Assembly: GCF_018531195.1 (NCBI RefSeq)
Contig: NZ_JAHDYS010000003.1
Location: 274,113 to 338,112 of the forward strand
DNA length: 64,000 nucleotides
Reading direction: 5' to 3'
Source: Pelotalea chapellei
GTDB lineage: Bacteria; Desulfobacterota; Desulfuromonadia; Geobacterales; Pseudopelobacteraceae
The first letter of the stretch is position 1, and the number at the start of each line of letters is the position of its first letter. The notes under the pieces were generated by a model. The model saw only the letters and a program-made list of their open reading frames with translations. It made no database searches and was not told the origin of the DNA. Positions 26,624-35,444 of this stretch are shown one piece after another. Both the position numbers and the translations under genes were made by a program.

Positions 26624-27505
26624 TCACTCCACGTTTTGCACCTGCTCACGCATTTTTTCCATTTCCGCCTTGATCCTGATTACCAGCGAAGTAATTTCTG
26701 CATCACTGGATTTAGAACCGATGGTATTCACCTCACGGTTCATCTCCTGCATCAGAAAATCCAGCTTGCGCCCGACCGGCTCGTCCAGTAAAAGCGCCTC
26801 GTCAAACTGGGCAAAGTGACTGGCCAACCGCACCAGTTCCTCGGTCACATCACATCGGTCAGCCATCATGGCGACTTCCTGTGCCAAACGTGTCGGATCA
26901 ACCTCCGCCCCTTCCAGCAATTGCCCCAAACGAGTCTGCAGCTTTTGTCGATATTCCCCGGCAACCAGGGGAGCACGATTGCCTACTTGTTCTGCCCACT
27001 CCGCCACCTGCCTGCGCCGGTCCGCCAGATCAGATAAAAGCGCCTCCCCCTCGCGCCCCCGCATGCCATCTATTGTTGCGACAGCTTCCTGAACAGCTTC
27101 GAGCAACTGCGGCAGATAGTCATGCTCATCTATTTCTGCGGAGGCACTATCCTTGAGCACTCCTTTCTGGGCAAGGACCAACTGAAGCGGCAGATCCCCG
27201 GTCATTCCAAGATCAGCGGCAAGCGTACGAAAAAGATGGGCATATCCTTGGGCAAGTGCAATATCCGCCTGGGGAATTGTTGCTGTGCCGCCAGCCTCTT
27301 CCCATAGGATGAAAATGTCGATCTTCCCCCTCTTCAACACCTGACCGACCGCCTTCTTGACATCATTCTCAATGGCAAGGAATCCGCGCGGCATGCGCAC
27401 AGACACCTCACCATAACGATGATTGACCGAACGGATCTCAACCAGAAAGCGCCCCTGATCCGATACTGCTTCCCCCTTGCCGTAACCTGTCATACTTTTT
27501 ATCAT
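26624..27505 (-). CDS. yicC: YicC family endoribonuclease
   Basis: A 293-residue YicC protein. The N-terminal MIKSMTGYGKGEA and SVNHRYGEVSVRMP and the C-terminal LDFLMQEMNREVNTIGSKS motifs are diagnostic. The family includes an endoribonuclease implicated in RNA turnover in E. coli, with an acidic active-site region near the C-terminus. It lies directly upstream of gmk, as in many bacteria. Confidence 0.93.
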   Translation of the reverse strand: MIKSMTGYGKGEAVSDQGRFLVEIRSVNHRYGEVSVRMPRGFLAIENDVKKAVGQVLKRGKIDIFILWEEAGGTATIPQADIALAQGYAHLFRTLAADLGMTGDLPLQLVLAQKGVLKDSASAEIDEHDYLPQLLEAVQEAVATIDGMRGREGEALLSDLADRRRQVAEWAEQVGNRAPLVAGEYRQKLQTRLGQLLEGAEVDPTRLAQEVAMMADRCDVTEELVRLASHFAQFDEALLLDEPVGRKLDFLMQEMNREVNTIGSKSSDAEITSLVIRIKAEMEKMREQVQNVE

Positions 27506-27549
27506 TCAGTCAGTCCCTTTCATATCGTCAATGCAGTGCCGAGACCACA

Positions 27550-28620
27550 TCATTTACCGCCGATTTTTTCCAGATAGCGTTTGATGCCTTTTTCAAAAGT
27601 CTGAGCGATTTCACCTTTGGACGGATTAATTGCGTATCCCTGAAAATAGCCGACCATCAACGAAACCAGATAAATAAGAATTAACGCTATAACAATCTTA
27701 CGAACCATGGCCTTCCAGCCGTTGCTCTCTACGGCTATGTTGTCGTCAATTTCCCAACCGCCACCCAAGGAGAAGTGTTCTCTCAGTTGCCGGATACGCT
27801 TCAATTGGACCCCGGCAATATGATTCACAATGGCATCGCGATCACGCTCGTCAATATAGATGAACTTCAAAGCAACACTATAACTTTCCCTGTCATTCCC
27901 CAAGACGGCATTAGAGTTTGAAAACATTACCTGCCCTACCGCTTCCACTATCCTGCGCGGAGAGGGCACCAATATTTCCAGTGGCACATATTGGCCCACA
28001 ACAAAATTGTGATGCGCAACGATACGGATACCACCACCACTGATATTTGCAGCCAGAGGAATTATGGAGTCCCACGATGCATCCGGTTCATCCCCCTCAC
28101 CGCTCGTGGATATCTGGTGGCGGCGTTCCGCCGGGAGATCAGTATCTGTTCCACTAAAACAAGTCTCCCAGCGCTGCTGCTTGCGACTCATTTCATCGTC
28201 AAGGCGCTGTTTACGCCGGGCACTCCATTCCTTTTCAAGCACTTCGGGATGTTGCTCATCTGAAACATGATATTTGATCGGAAGGAATGCATCGATGCGG
28301 TAAAACTCACGCAATTCATCGGTTACTATCTCACCGATCAGACGGAGCAGAATCTGGCGCGCCGTGCCCTCGGAAACAATTATGGCACGACAACTATAGG
28401 CAGCACCTTCCTTGCCACTTCGCACCTCCAGGATTTGACCCACATGCAGGCCGACGTTTTCAGGCAACTGGTCACGTGACAATTGCAAGGTAACCAGGTC
28501 TTCGTCTACCTCGTGGATGATAGCCCAGTCGCGAAAAGTAGCGGCATGCGCCATTGGGATTACAACTCCAACCTTCATGCCGATGGAGTAGTAACTGGAA
28601 TAGTGTTCCATGTCGCTCAC
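27550..28620 (-). CDS. PilZ-domain (c-di-GMP-binding) membrane-anchored protein
   Basis: A 356-residue protein with an N-terminal YcgR-like beta domain, then a PilZ domain whose ligand motifs are REFYR (RxxxR) near residue 108 and NISGGGIRI (NxSxxG) near residue 205. A charged linker of about 60 residues with EKEWSARRKQR lies between them. A single C-terminal membrane span (IVIALILIYLVSLMVGYF) ends in a short tail. It is expected to read c-di-GMP levels at the membrane, perhaps for motility or biofilm. The GTG at 28620 is the longest start; the ATG at 28611 is equally plausible. Confidence 0.85.
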   Translation of the reverse strand: MSDMEHYSSYYSIGMKVGVVIPMAHAATFRDWAIIHEVDEDLVTLQLSRDQLPENVGLHVGQILEVRSGKEGAAYSCRAIIVSEGTARQILLRLIGEIVTDELREFYRIDAFLPIKYHVSDEQHPEVLEKEWSARRKQRLDDEMSRKQQRWETCFSGTDTDLPAERRHQISTSGEGDEPDASWDSIIPLAANISGGGIRIVAHHNFVVGQYVPLEILVPSPRRIVEAVGQVMFSNSNAVLGNDRESYSVALKFIYIDERDRDAIVNHIAGVQLKRIRQLREHFSLGGGWEIDDNIAVESNGWKAMVRKIVIALILIYLVSLMVGYFQGYAINPSKGEIAQTFEKGIKRYLEKIGGK

Positions 28621-28681
28621 GGGAGTAATTCCGGTTCAGCAGGTAATCGACAGGCGTGGAATCCGGTCAGGGCAGTATGCG

Positions 28682-28873
28682 TCATGCAAGGGTGCCGTTC
28701 AATGCATCAAGCAATTCGCTGATGGCAATCTTATGTACGCCGGCGCCATGCTCCAGTGTTTCCAGATCGGCAATCTGGCACTCGTAGCATTCAAGATGAT
28801 ACTTTTTGAAAATTTGAAGGGTCTGGGGATAGCTGGTGATGATGTCAGCGATGATCATGTCTCTGGTTATCAT
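28682..28873 (-). CDS. DUF1858 domain protein
   Basis: A 63-residue protein that is entirely a DUF1858 domain: MITRDMIIADIITSYPQTL, then FKKYHLECYECQIADLETLE with the paired cysteines, then the HKIAISELLDALN helix. Family members resemble the N-terminus of ScdA/RIC iron-sulfur repair proteins, and a redox or metal-related role is inferred. It lies just upstream of the PilZ gene on the same strand. Confidence 0.85.
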   Translation of the reverse strand: MITRDMIIADIITSYPQTLQIFKKYHLECYECQIADLETLEHGAGVHKIAISELLDALNGTLA

Positions 28874-28983
28874 GCGGGGCCTCGCTCGCTAAGGGCAAAG
28901 GATGTAGTAGCATCCTTGTTCATCGGGCTGTTCAGGTATCTTGCGGCCTATTCACTGAGGAAGTCGGCAATATACATTCTCTA

Positions 28984-29012
28984 TTGACAAAGTGCAATCG
29001 GTACTGTTCAAT
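28984..29012 (+). promoter_or_regulatory. candidate sigma70 promoter for the aminotransferase
   Basis: A consensus TTGACA (28984-28989) with a 17-bp spacer to TTCAAT (29007-29012), 71 bases before the start codon. The -35 is perfect and the -10 matches four of six. Confidence 0.5.
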
Positions 29013-29082
29013 TGCGACTTTATAGACATTAACTAATTTTTCATTGCACGTCAGTCTTTCACATCAGCCCAGGAGGAAATCA

Positions 29083-30387
29083 ATGAACCCGTTGGCAAAA
29101 GAACTGAACGACCTGCTCACCCAGCATAACCCGTACGTACTGGAAATGTTGTCCGACTTAGGGAAGAACCTCTTCTTTCCCAAGGGAATTCTAACCCAAT
29201 CGGCGGAGGCTAAAGACAAGGCACACAAATACAATGCCACCATCGGCATCGCCACTGAAAACGGCGGACCCATGTTTCTGCAGTGCATCCAGGACAAGCT
29301 GTCCGCCTTCGACCCCAAGGACATCTACCCCTATGCGCCTCCGGCCGGCAAGCCAGAACTGCGTGCTCTCTGGCGCGAGAAGATGCTGCGGGAGAATCCG
29401 AGCCAGAACGGCAAGCACTTCAGCAACCCCATCGTCACCAACGCCCTGACCCACGGTCTTTCCATCGTCGGCGACATGTTCGTTGATAAGGGGGATCACC
29501 TGATTCTGCCCGACATGCTCTGGGGCAACTATAACCTGACCTTCGGCACCTGCAACGGCGCCATCGTCAAGAAACATCCGACCTTCACCGCAACAGGCGG
29601 CTATGACGTGGAAGCCTTCAAGGCCGAGCTCAAGAATACCGCCGAAGAAAAAGGCAAGGCAATTGTCCTGCTCAACTTCCCCAATAACCCAAGCGGTTAC
29701 ACCCCCACGGTTGCCGAGGGTGACGCCCTGGTGGCCGCCATCAAGGAAGTGGCCGAAGCGGGCTGCAACGTGGTCGCCATTTCAGACGACGCCTATTTCG
29801 GCCTGTTTTACGAGGACAGCCTCAAAGAGTCCCTGTTCGGCAAACTGGCCAACCTCCACCCGCGGATTTTGGCGATCAAACTGGACGGCGCCACCAAAGA
29901 GGAATTCGTCTGGGGCTTCCGCACCGGCTTCATCACCTTTGCCGACGGCAACGAGTATGAAAATGCACCAGTCATCACCGCTCTCGAAAAGAAGGCCATG
30001 GGCATCATCCGCGCCAAGATCTCCAACTGTCCGCACCCATCCCAGACCTTTGTCATCGAGGCGCTCCGTTCTCCCCAGTTCCTGGCTCAAAAAGAGGAGA
30101 AGTTCCAGGTCATGAAAGGACGCTCCCTGAAGACCAAGCAGGTCCTCGACAGTGGCAAGTATGATTCTGCCTGGACATACTACCCCTTCAACTCAGGCTA
30201 TTTCATGTGTCTGAAGCTGAAAAACGTGGATGCTGAAAAACTGCGCGTCCATTTGCTGGACAAATACGGCGTTGGCGCCATCTCCACCACCAAGACCGAC
30301 CTGCGCATCGCTTTCTCCTGCATCGCCGAGGAGAACATCCAGGAATTGTTCGACATCATCTACCAGGGGGTTCTGGACCTAACCTGA
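29083..30387 (+). CDS. class I/II PLP-dependent aminotransferase
   Basis: A 434-residue fold-type I aminotransferase. It shows YPYAPPAGKPELR, LPDMLWGNYNLTF, LLNFPNNPSGYTPT (the PLP-binding NNPSG), VAISDDAYFGLFYED and the lysine region KLDGATKEEFVWGFRTGF. The substrate is not clear from motifs; aspartate or aromatic amino acids are likely by family. The start at 29083 follows CAGGAGGAAATCA; the in-frame ATG at 29044 has no ribosome site. It is monocistronic, with a strong terminator shared with coaD on the opposite strand. Confidence 0.88.
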   Translation: MNPLAKELNDLLTQHNPYVLEMLSDLGKNLFFPKGILTQSAEAKDKAHKYNATIGIATENGGPMFLQCIQDKLSAFDPKDIYPYAPPAGKPELRALWREKMLRENPSQNGKHFSNPIVTNALTHGLSIVGDMFVDKGDHLILPDMLWGNYNLTFGTCNGAIVKKHPTFTATGGYDVEAFKAELKNTAEEKGKAIVLLNFPNNPSGYTPTVAEGDALVAAIKEVAEAGCNVVAISDDAYFGLFYEDSLKESLFGKLANLHPRILAIKLDGATKEEFVWGFRTGFITFADGNEYENAPVITALEKKAMGIIRAKISNCPHPSQTFVIEALRSPQFLAQKEEKFQVMKGRSLKTKQVLDSGKYDSAWTYYPFNSGYFMCLKLKNVDAEKLRVHLLDKYGVGAISTTKTDLRIAFSCIAEENIQELFDIIYQGVLDLT

Positions 30388-30410
30388 TCCCGAGATTCTA
30401 TAATCAGCAA

Positions 30411-30443
30411 AAAGGGCCCGCGCATTGCGCGGGCCCTTTTTTT
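30411..30443. terminator. bidirectional terminator between aminotransferase and coaD
   Basis: GGGCCCGCG (30414-30422) and CGCGGGCCC (30428-30436) form a nine-pair stem with T7 on the plus strand and T5 on the minus strand. It serves the two convergent genes. Confidence 0.92.
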
Positions 30444-30484
30444 ATATGCTATGCCTGATTATGCGGCCGACGCCGCTGTGGATG

Positions 30485-30970
30485 TCAGTCCAGTCCATAC
30501 TTTTTCCTGAGCGCAATCTTCACCTCAGGCGGCACAAATCCGTCGATATTTCCTTTCAAGGAACAGACCTCCTTGACGATGGAGGAGGAAAGATAGCCGT
30601 ACTGAAGAGAAGTCATCATGAAAAAGGTCTCAACCCCCTTGCCGATGCAGCTATTCATTTGGGCAATCTGGAATTCATACTCGAAATCCGAAATCGCCCG
30701 CAGCCCACGAATGATCACATGGGCCTGACGATCGGAAACGTAATCGATGAGTAGGCCGGTAAAGGTGTCGACCGTGACCCTGCTTTCATCGCCCAGCACC
30801 TCCTTGATCAGTGCAACCCGCTCTTCAAAGGTGAACAGTGCGTTCTTCTGGGAGTTACACGCAACCGCCACGATAACCTCGTCGAATACCTTCAGACCCC
30901 GTTTTATAATGTCCAGGTGACCAAAGGTAATAGGATCAAAGGAACCGGGGTAGACGGCGATTTTCTTCAT
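30485..30970 (-). CDS. coaD: phosphopantetheine adenylyltransferase
   Basis: A 161-residue nucleotidyltransferase of coenzyme A synthesis. It has AVYPGSFDPITFGHLDII (the TxGH motif), IIRGLRAISDFEYEFQ and the C-terminal YGYLSSSIVKEV. It transfers AMP from ATP to 4'-phosphopantetheine. The start overlaps the rsmD stop by 4 bp, the usual rsmD-coaD pair. Confidence 0.97.
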   Translation of the reverse strand: MKKIAVYPGSFDPITFGHLDIIKRGLKVFDEVIVAVACNSQKNALFTFEERVALIKEVLGDESRVTVDTFTGLLIDYVSDRQAHVIIRGLRAISDFEYEFQIAQMNSCIGKGVETFFMMTSLQYGYLSSSIVKEVCSLKGNIDGFVPPEVKIALRKKYGLD

Positions 30971-31524
30971 GAAACCTCCAGTGTGTACAATTCCAGTGCC
31001 GTGTCACCATATACCCGGCGATCAATCTTCATAAAAGTCCCCAGCCGATCAGGAAGTATGGTACGCGCCGCGCTTTCGGCGACGACCAGGCTGTCGGCAG
31101 TCACCAGCTCATGGCTGCATAAAGCTTCCAAAACTGCCGGGTATAGTTCCGCGGCATAGGGGGGATCAAAAAAGACTATTCCAAACCTGTCTCCGTCCAG
31201 CAGGCGCAGCGCCTTGAGAACATCAATCGGCAGCACCCTGGCCCGTGCGGAAAGCCTGGTTTTTTCCAGATTCTTCTTCAGACTCGCAAGAGCATCTTTA
31301 TCGTGTTCGATAAAACAGCAGGATTCAGCCCCACGGCTCAGTGCTTCGATGCCCAGACTTCCGGTTCCGGCACAGATATCCAGTACACGTGCTCCCGCCA
31401 GCTCAAACCGGCTCATTATAATGCTGAAGAGCGCCTCACGTACACGGTCCGCGGTCGGACGCGTCTTCATCCCCTGCGGCGCAACAAGCTGTGTCCCTCG
31501 CGCGCTTCCCGCTATTACGCGCAT
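30967..31524 (-). CDS. rsmD: 16S rRNA (guanine966-N2)-methyltransferase
   Basis: A 185-residue SAM-dependent methyltransferase with MRVIAGSARG, TRPTADRVREALFSI, the SAM loop LDICAGTGSLGIEALSRGA and the catalytic FFDPPY. It modifies G966 of 16S rRNA in the small subunit. It is the first gene of the rsmD-coaD pair. Confidence 0.95.
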   Translation of the reverse strand: MRVIAGSARGTQLVAPQGMKTRPTADRVREALFSIIMSRFELAGARVLDICAGTGSLGIEALSRGAESCCFIEHDKDALASLKKNLEKTRLSARARVLPIDVLKALRLLDGDRFGIVFFDPPYAAELYPAVLEALCSHELVTADSLVVAESAARTILPDRLGTFMKIDRRVYGDTALELYTLEVS

Positions 31525-31700
31525 AAATGCTCCATCTTTCGATCTTTTAATCTGCGCACGCTACCTGAAAAGCAGAGACACGTCAAGCATGAAGGGCATC
31601 ATTAACACCTCCCCCAGCCGGAAATTATTTATTGTAAATAGCTGAACTCTCTGTACAATAAGCGGAAGATTGTTTATCGCTAATATCTGGAGAAAAGCTA

Positions 31701-32633
31701 ATGAAGGCAAACCGCCAGTTGCCCATTCCCGGACTGCACAACGTGGTACTGCTCGCTTCTCTTTTCCTTGTCACCCTGCCCACCCCCTCACCGGCTGTAC
31801 AATGGACACAACTAGCCCAAACAGCGCGACACAACGTGGCCCTGGATACGGAATCAGTTCGCCTCACCAGCCTGGGCAGACTGGGCGTGTGGCTCCGGTT
31901 CATACCGCGTGGTGAACGTCAGCGCCGGGAAGCTGCTACGGAACATAGCCAGAAGGGGTATCGCCTTCATCTTGAATATTACGAGATCGACTGTGGGGAA
32001 AACACTTCAGTCATGGGACTGACTGACGTATTGGGGGCAGGCGGCAGAAGGCTTTCACGCAAAAAAGGAAACGGCAAACCCGAAACCATTGTCCCCGGAT
32101 CTGCATTGGACCTGGCGGCATCCAAAGTATGCCCAAAACTGGAGGAGACACCTCAGGAAAATGATGAAGCCCCTCCTGCTTCTGACAAACCTGCCGCGCA
32201 GCAGACTACGGCGCCCGAGGATCTTCAGCAACAGATCAAAGACGCACTGCAACTCACTCAAAGGGAACCGTCAGATTTCAGGGCGTGGGTGGCGCTCGGC
32301 AACGCCTACTATGATGCAGAAATGCCGGACAAAGCCATTCCGGCCTATAATCGGGCGCTTGCGATTAAACCACAGGATACCGACGTGCTGAATGACCAAG
32401 GGGCCATGTACCGCCAGACCGGTGATTTTGAAAAGGCGGTGACCAATTTCGAAAAGGCTTTTGCCATCGATTCCAGCAACCTCGAAAGCCTTTACAACAC
32501 CGGGTATGTTTACGCCTTTGACCTCAACCGGATTGACAAGGCCCTGCAGGTCTGGCAGCGCTACCTGAAGCTGGACAATTCAAGTGAAACCGCACGCCAG
32601 GTGCAATCATTCATTGAACGCTACGGGGAGTAG
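31701..32633 (+). CDS. exported tetratricopeptide-repeat protein
   Basis: A 310-residue protein with a signal peptide (VVLLASLFLVTLPTPSPA) and an N-terminal ~110-residue beta domain that resembles small surface-adhesin-E-like modules (VRLTSLGRLGVWLRFIPRGE, YYEIDCGEN). A Pro/Ala/Glu linker and three TPR units (AWVALGNAYYDAEMPDKAI, VLNDQGAMYRQTGDFEKAV, LYNTGYVYAFDLNRIDKAL) follow. It is probably a periplasmic scaffold. GGAGAAAAGCTA precedes the ATG. No partner is evident. Confidence 0.75.
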   Translation: MKANRQLPIPGLHNVVLLASLFLVTLPTPSPAVQWTQLAQTARHNVALDTESVRLTSLGRLGVWLRFIPRGERQRREAATEHSQKGYRLHLEYYEIDCGENTSVMGLTDVLGAGGRRLSRKKGNGKPETIVPGSALDLAASKVCPKLEETPQENDEAPPASDKPAAQQTTAPEDLQQQIKDALQLTQREPSDFRAWVALGNAYYDAEMPDKAIPAYNRALAIKPQDTDVLNDQGAMYRQTGDFEKAVTNFEKAFAIDSSNLESLYNTGYVYAFDLNRIDKALQVWQRYLKLDNSSETARQVQSFIERYGE

Positions 32634-32716
32634 AAGTTAAAGAGACTGAAACCACTCCTGCTAAAGCGGTTGTAAACCGCTCTTCCGCATGTTATCTTAC
32701 CCAAGTTCTACCCATT

Positions 32717-32793
32717 GCGCCCGTAGCTCAGCTGGATAGAGTCCCTGGCTTCGAACCAGGTTGTCGGCAGTTCGAATCTGTCCGGGCGCGCCA
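32717..32793 (+). tRNA. tRNA-Arg (anticodon TCG)
   Basis: GCGCCCG pairs with CGGGCGC at the acceptor stem, the anticodon arm is CCTGG-CTTCGAA-CCAGG (anticodon TCG), the T-loop is TTCGAAT and CCA is encoded. It is followed by a terminator. Confidence 0.95.
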
Positions 32794-32802
32794 ATAAACA
32801 AC

Positions 32803-32831
32803 AGGCACTTACAGCGGTAGGTGCCTTTTTT
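32803..32831 (+). terminator. terminator of tRNA-Arg
   Basis: AGGCACTTA and TAGGTGCCT form a nine-pair stem with one G-U, followed by TTTTTT. Confidence 0.85.
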
Positions 32832-32902
32832 ATTATTCATGGGTCCACCTTTCCCCTGCCCGAACCTACTGTACTTAAACTGTAAAAAAAATGAGAGATC
32901 CC

Positions 32903-33739
32903 ATGCTTTTAATCGGCAACTTTAATACCTTGCAAATAATCAGAATAACCGCAGCAGGCGCTGTGCTGTCTTCCGAGGCGGGAAATATCCTGCTCCCCGG
33001 ACGCCTTGTCCCAAAGGGTGCCGAGCCGGGTGAAACGCTGAGCGTGTTTGTCTACGTTGATTCTGAAGGCCGCCTGACAGCCACCACCAGAAAGCCGTTC
33101 GCCGTTGTAGGTGATTTCGCTCTTCTGAAGGTAAAAGACAATGTAAGTGTCGGCACATTCCTGGACTGGGGGCTGGAAAAGGACCTGCTGCTGCCTTTTG
33201 GCGAACAGACTGATCAGCTGAGAAGGGGGCAGGATGTGCTGGTGTATGTGTACCTTCACAGCAGCGAACGGGTGGCTGCATCCGCCAGGCTTGATAAATT
33301 CCTCAAGCCGGCTGATGACACCCTGGCCGAAGGAAACGAGGTTGAGCTGCTGGTGTATGCCTTCAGCGATCTGGGTGCCAAGGTCATTATCAACAACACG
33401 TTCAGCGGGCTGCTCTTTCGCAACGAACTCTACGGCAACCCAGCCATCGGCGAACGGATGCGAGGCTATGTCAAAAAAATCCGCGAAGACGGCAAGGTTG
33501 ATGTCACCCTGCGAATGGGGGGGACCCGGGAAGCGGCAAACGACCAGGACGTGATTCTGGATGCCTTGAAAGCCCGTAACGGGCTGCTGCCGCTGAGCGA
33601 CAAGAGCACCCCGGAAGCCATTGCCGAACTTTTGCGCATGAGCAAGAAGAGTTTCAAAAGAGGGATCGGCGGATTGTACAAAGAAGGTCTGGTCGATATA
33701 ACGCCCGAAGGTGTCAAGCTGCGCTCCCCCAAAAAATGA
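32903..33739 (+). CDS. CvfB-like S1 RNA-binding protein
   Basis: A 278-residue protein built of S1-like OB folds (NILLPGRLVPKGAEPGETL; GTFLDWGLEKDLLLPFGEQ; GLLFRNELYGNPAIGERMRG) plus a C-terminal winged helix (FKRGIGGLYKEGLVDIT), the architecture of the CvfB/YitL family. Members bind RNA; CvfB affects virulence gene expression in staphylococci. I start it at the ATG at 32903, which has GAGAG upstream; the ATG four codons earlier has none. The stop overlaps the next gene's ATG by 4 bp. Confidence 0.88.
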   Translation: MLLIGNFNTLQIIRITAAGAVLSSEAGNILLPGRLVPKGAEPGETLSVFVYVDSEGRLTATTRKPFAVVGDFALLKVKDNVSVGTFLDWGLEKDLLLPFGEQTDQLRRGQDVLVYVYLHSSERVAASARLDKFLKPADDTLAEGNEVELLVYAFSDLGAKVIINNTFSGLLFRNELYGNPAIGERMRGYVKKIREDGKVDVTLRMGGTREAANDQDVILDALKARNGLLPLSDKSTPEAIAELLRMSKKSFKRGIGGLYKEGLVDITPEGVKLRSPKK

Positions 33740-34626
33740 CCATCTCCAGGTACTGCTCCAAAGTCACCATGCCTGCAGCTGAAAAGCCCTATCCTTCCAT
33801 CCTGGACTTTTTGACCAGGCGGTTTCCCCGTGTTCTGCACACAGTCTGGCAACAACGGATTCAGGAAGGGAAAGTCCTCGATGACGATGGCAATCCGATA
33901 ACAGCTGATACAGAGTACAAACCCCTCAAAAGAATTTTTTATTTCAGGGAAGTGAAACAGGAGCGGGTTATTCCTTTCACCGAAGGGATCATCTTTCAGA
34001 ATGATGACCTGGTAGTTGCCTGCAAACCTCATTTTCTGCCGGTCACACCAAGCGGACCCTATGTTACCGAATGCCTGCTGAACCGTTTGCGAAAGAGTAC
34101 CGGAAACCACGATCTGGTGCCGATCCACAGGATCGATCGGGAAACTGCAGGCATTGTGATGTTCTCTGCCAACAGGAAAACCAGGTCGCTTTACAATGAA
34201 ATTTTTGTGAATGGTAAGGTGGAGAAGCTTTACCACGCGGTCTCTAAGTGCAATCACGATCCGGAAACAACGGAATGGAGCATTGAAAACCGGATTGTGA
34301 CCGGAGAACCCTGGTTCATAATGAAGATTGAACCGGGAGATTCAAACTCCCGCTCGATCATCAGGCTTGTGGAACGAAAAGGTGATCTGGCGCGATTCCA
34401 CCTTGTCCCTTTGACCGGCAAGACTCATCAGCTGCGGCTTCACATGAGCAGCCTCGGGTTCAAAATCCTGAATGACAGGTACTACCCCGAGCTGACACCG
34501 GAAACAGATGACGACTTCAGCAGCCCGCTTCAGCTGATCGCCAAAAAAGTACGATTCACTGATCCGGTCACCGGCACACCAATGGAATTCACCTCTGAAC
34601 GTGAACTTCAATGGTGCCCTCTTTAA
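33736..34626 (+). CDS. RluA/TruC-family pseudouridine synthase
   Basis: A 296-residue enzyme with the catalytic aspartate in HRIDRETAGIVMFS (near residue 136), an N-terminal S4-like segment (VWQQRIQEGKVLDDDG) and the C-terminal LTGKTHQLRLHM and ILNDRYYPE. It converts uridine to pseudouridine in rRNA or tRNA; the target cannot be told from sequence. It overlaps the CvfB-like gene by ATGA, so the two are coupled. Confidence 0.9.
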   Translation: MTISRYCSKVTMPAAEKPYPSILDFLTRRFPRVLHTVWQQRIQEGKVLDDDGNPITADTEYKPLKRIFYFREVKQERVIPFTEGIIFQNDDLVVACKPHFLPVTPSGPYVTECLLNRLRKSTGNHDLVPIHRIDRETAGIVMFSANRKTRSLYNEIFVNGKVEKLYHAVSKCNHDPETTEWSIENRIVTGEPWFIMKIEPGDSNSRSIIRLVERKGDLARFHLVPLTGKTHQLRLHMSSLGFKILNDRYYPELTPETDDDFSSPLQLIAKKVRFTDPVTGTPMEFTSERELQWCPL

Positions 34627-34666
34627 TTTTCGAGAGAAACCCCAAAATCATTTTACAGGCTCAACA

Positions 34667-35161
34667 ATGAAAATAACTCTCCTGACACATTTCAAAGAAT
34701 TCGACAAACGCTCAAACACCGGCCAGCTGGTGCTTGAAATCCTGGGGGATGCGGCCGAACAGGTCCGCTGGGACAGGATCAATCCACCAGCACGACTGGT
34801 GGAGGAGATCGAGGCGGGGGGCGTGGCACTGGTTTATCCCGGGACACCAGACGAAAATAATGATGACCTGTCGGACATCACCCGCTTCATCCTGATCGAC
34901 GGCACCTGGCACGAAGCGCGCAAAATCCACCAGCGCAGCCCGTATCTGCAAAAGGCCCGGCGCATCTGCCTCAAGCCGAGCGGCCCTTCACAGTACAACC
35001 TGAGAAAGAACCAGAAAAAAGCCTGCCTCTGCACTGCCGAGTGCGTGATTGAAATTCTTCGCAACACAGGCAATACAGAGCAGGCCGAACAACTCCAGGA
35101 ACGATTCCTGGCTTTCATCAGACCGGCGGGTGTCATGCGCGGCGAAGCGATGGGTATGTAG
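34667..35161 (+). CDS. DTW-domain tRNA aminocarboxypropyltransferase
   Basis: A 164-residue DTW-domain protein with LVYPGTPDE, the signature LIDGTWHEARKI and LRKNQKKACLCTAECVIEIL. Family members (TapT) place 3-amino-3-carboxypropyl on tRNA uridines using SAM. The usual N-terminal zinc cysteines are missing, so this is the short form. I start it at the ATG at 34667 after ACAGGCTCAACA; the longer open frame overlaps the preceding gene. Confidence 0.85.
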   Translation: MKITLLTHFKEFDKRSNTGQLVLEILGDAAEQVRWDRINPPARLVEEIEAGGVALVYPGTPDENNDDLSDITRFILIDGTWHEARKIHQRSPYLQKARRICLKPSGPSQYNLRKNQKKACLCTAECVIEILRNTGNTEQAEQLQERFLAFIRPAGVMRGEAMGM

Positions 35162-35213
35162 GGCTCGGCCTCATTCCATTTCTCAGGATTCAAATTATAA
35201 TAGAGGTTACGGC

Positions 35214-35444
35214 ATGAACCAGCAACCGAACGACATCCTGCACGGCGTCACGCTGAAGATGATCCTTACCGAACTGGAGGCGGAGTACGGCTGGGAGGAG
35301 CTGGGCAGGCGCATCGAAATCCGCTGCTTTACCCATGATCCCTGTCTTTCCTCCAGCCTTAAATTTTTGAGGAAAACTCCCTGGGCTCGGGACAAGGTCG
35401 AGGAGTTGTACTTGAGGTGGAAGATGGAAGCAGATGAGCCATGA
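35214..35444 (+). CDS. VF530 family DNA-binding protein (DUF2132)
   Basis: A 76-residue protein with the diagnostic NDILHGVTLKMILTELEAEY, GWEELGRRIEIRCF and SSLKFLRKTPWAR. A VF530 family structure has a DNA-binding-like fold; the biological role is unknown. AGAGG precedes the ATG at 35214. The stop overlaps the ppc start by 4 bp (ATGA). Confidence 0.9.
   Translation: MNQQPNDILHGVTLKMILTELEAEYGWEELGRRIEIRCFTHDPCLSSSLKFLRKTPWARDKVEELYLRWKMEADEP

Noticed and set aside
34601..34666. Longer N-terminus for the DTW gene
   Set aside because: It overlaps the preceding pseudouridine synthase and adds residues unlike the family; the ATG at 34667 fits the family start.
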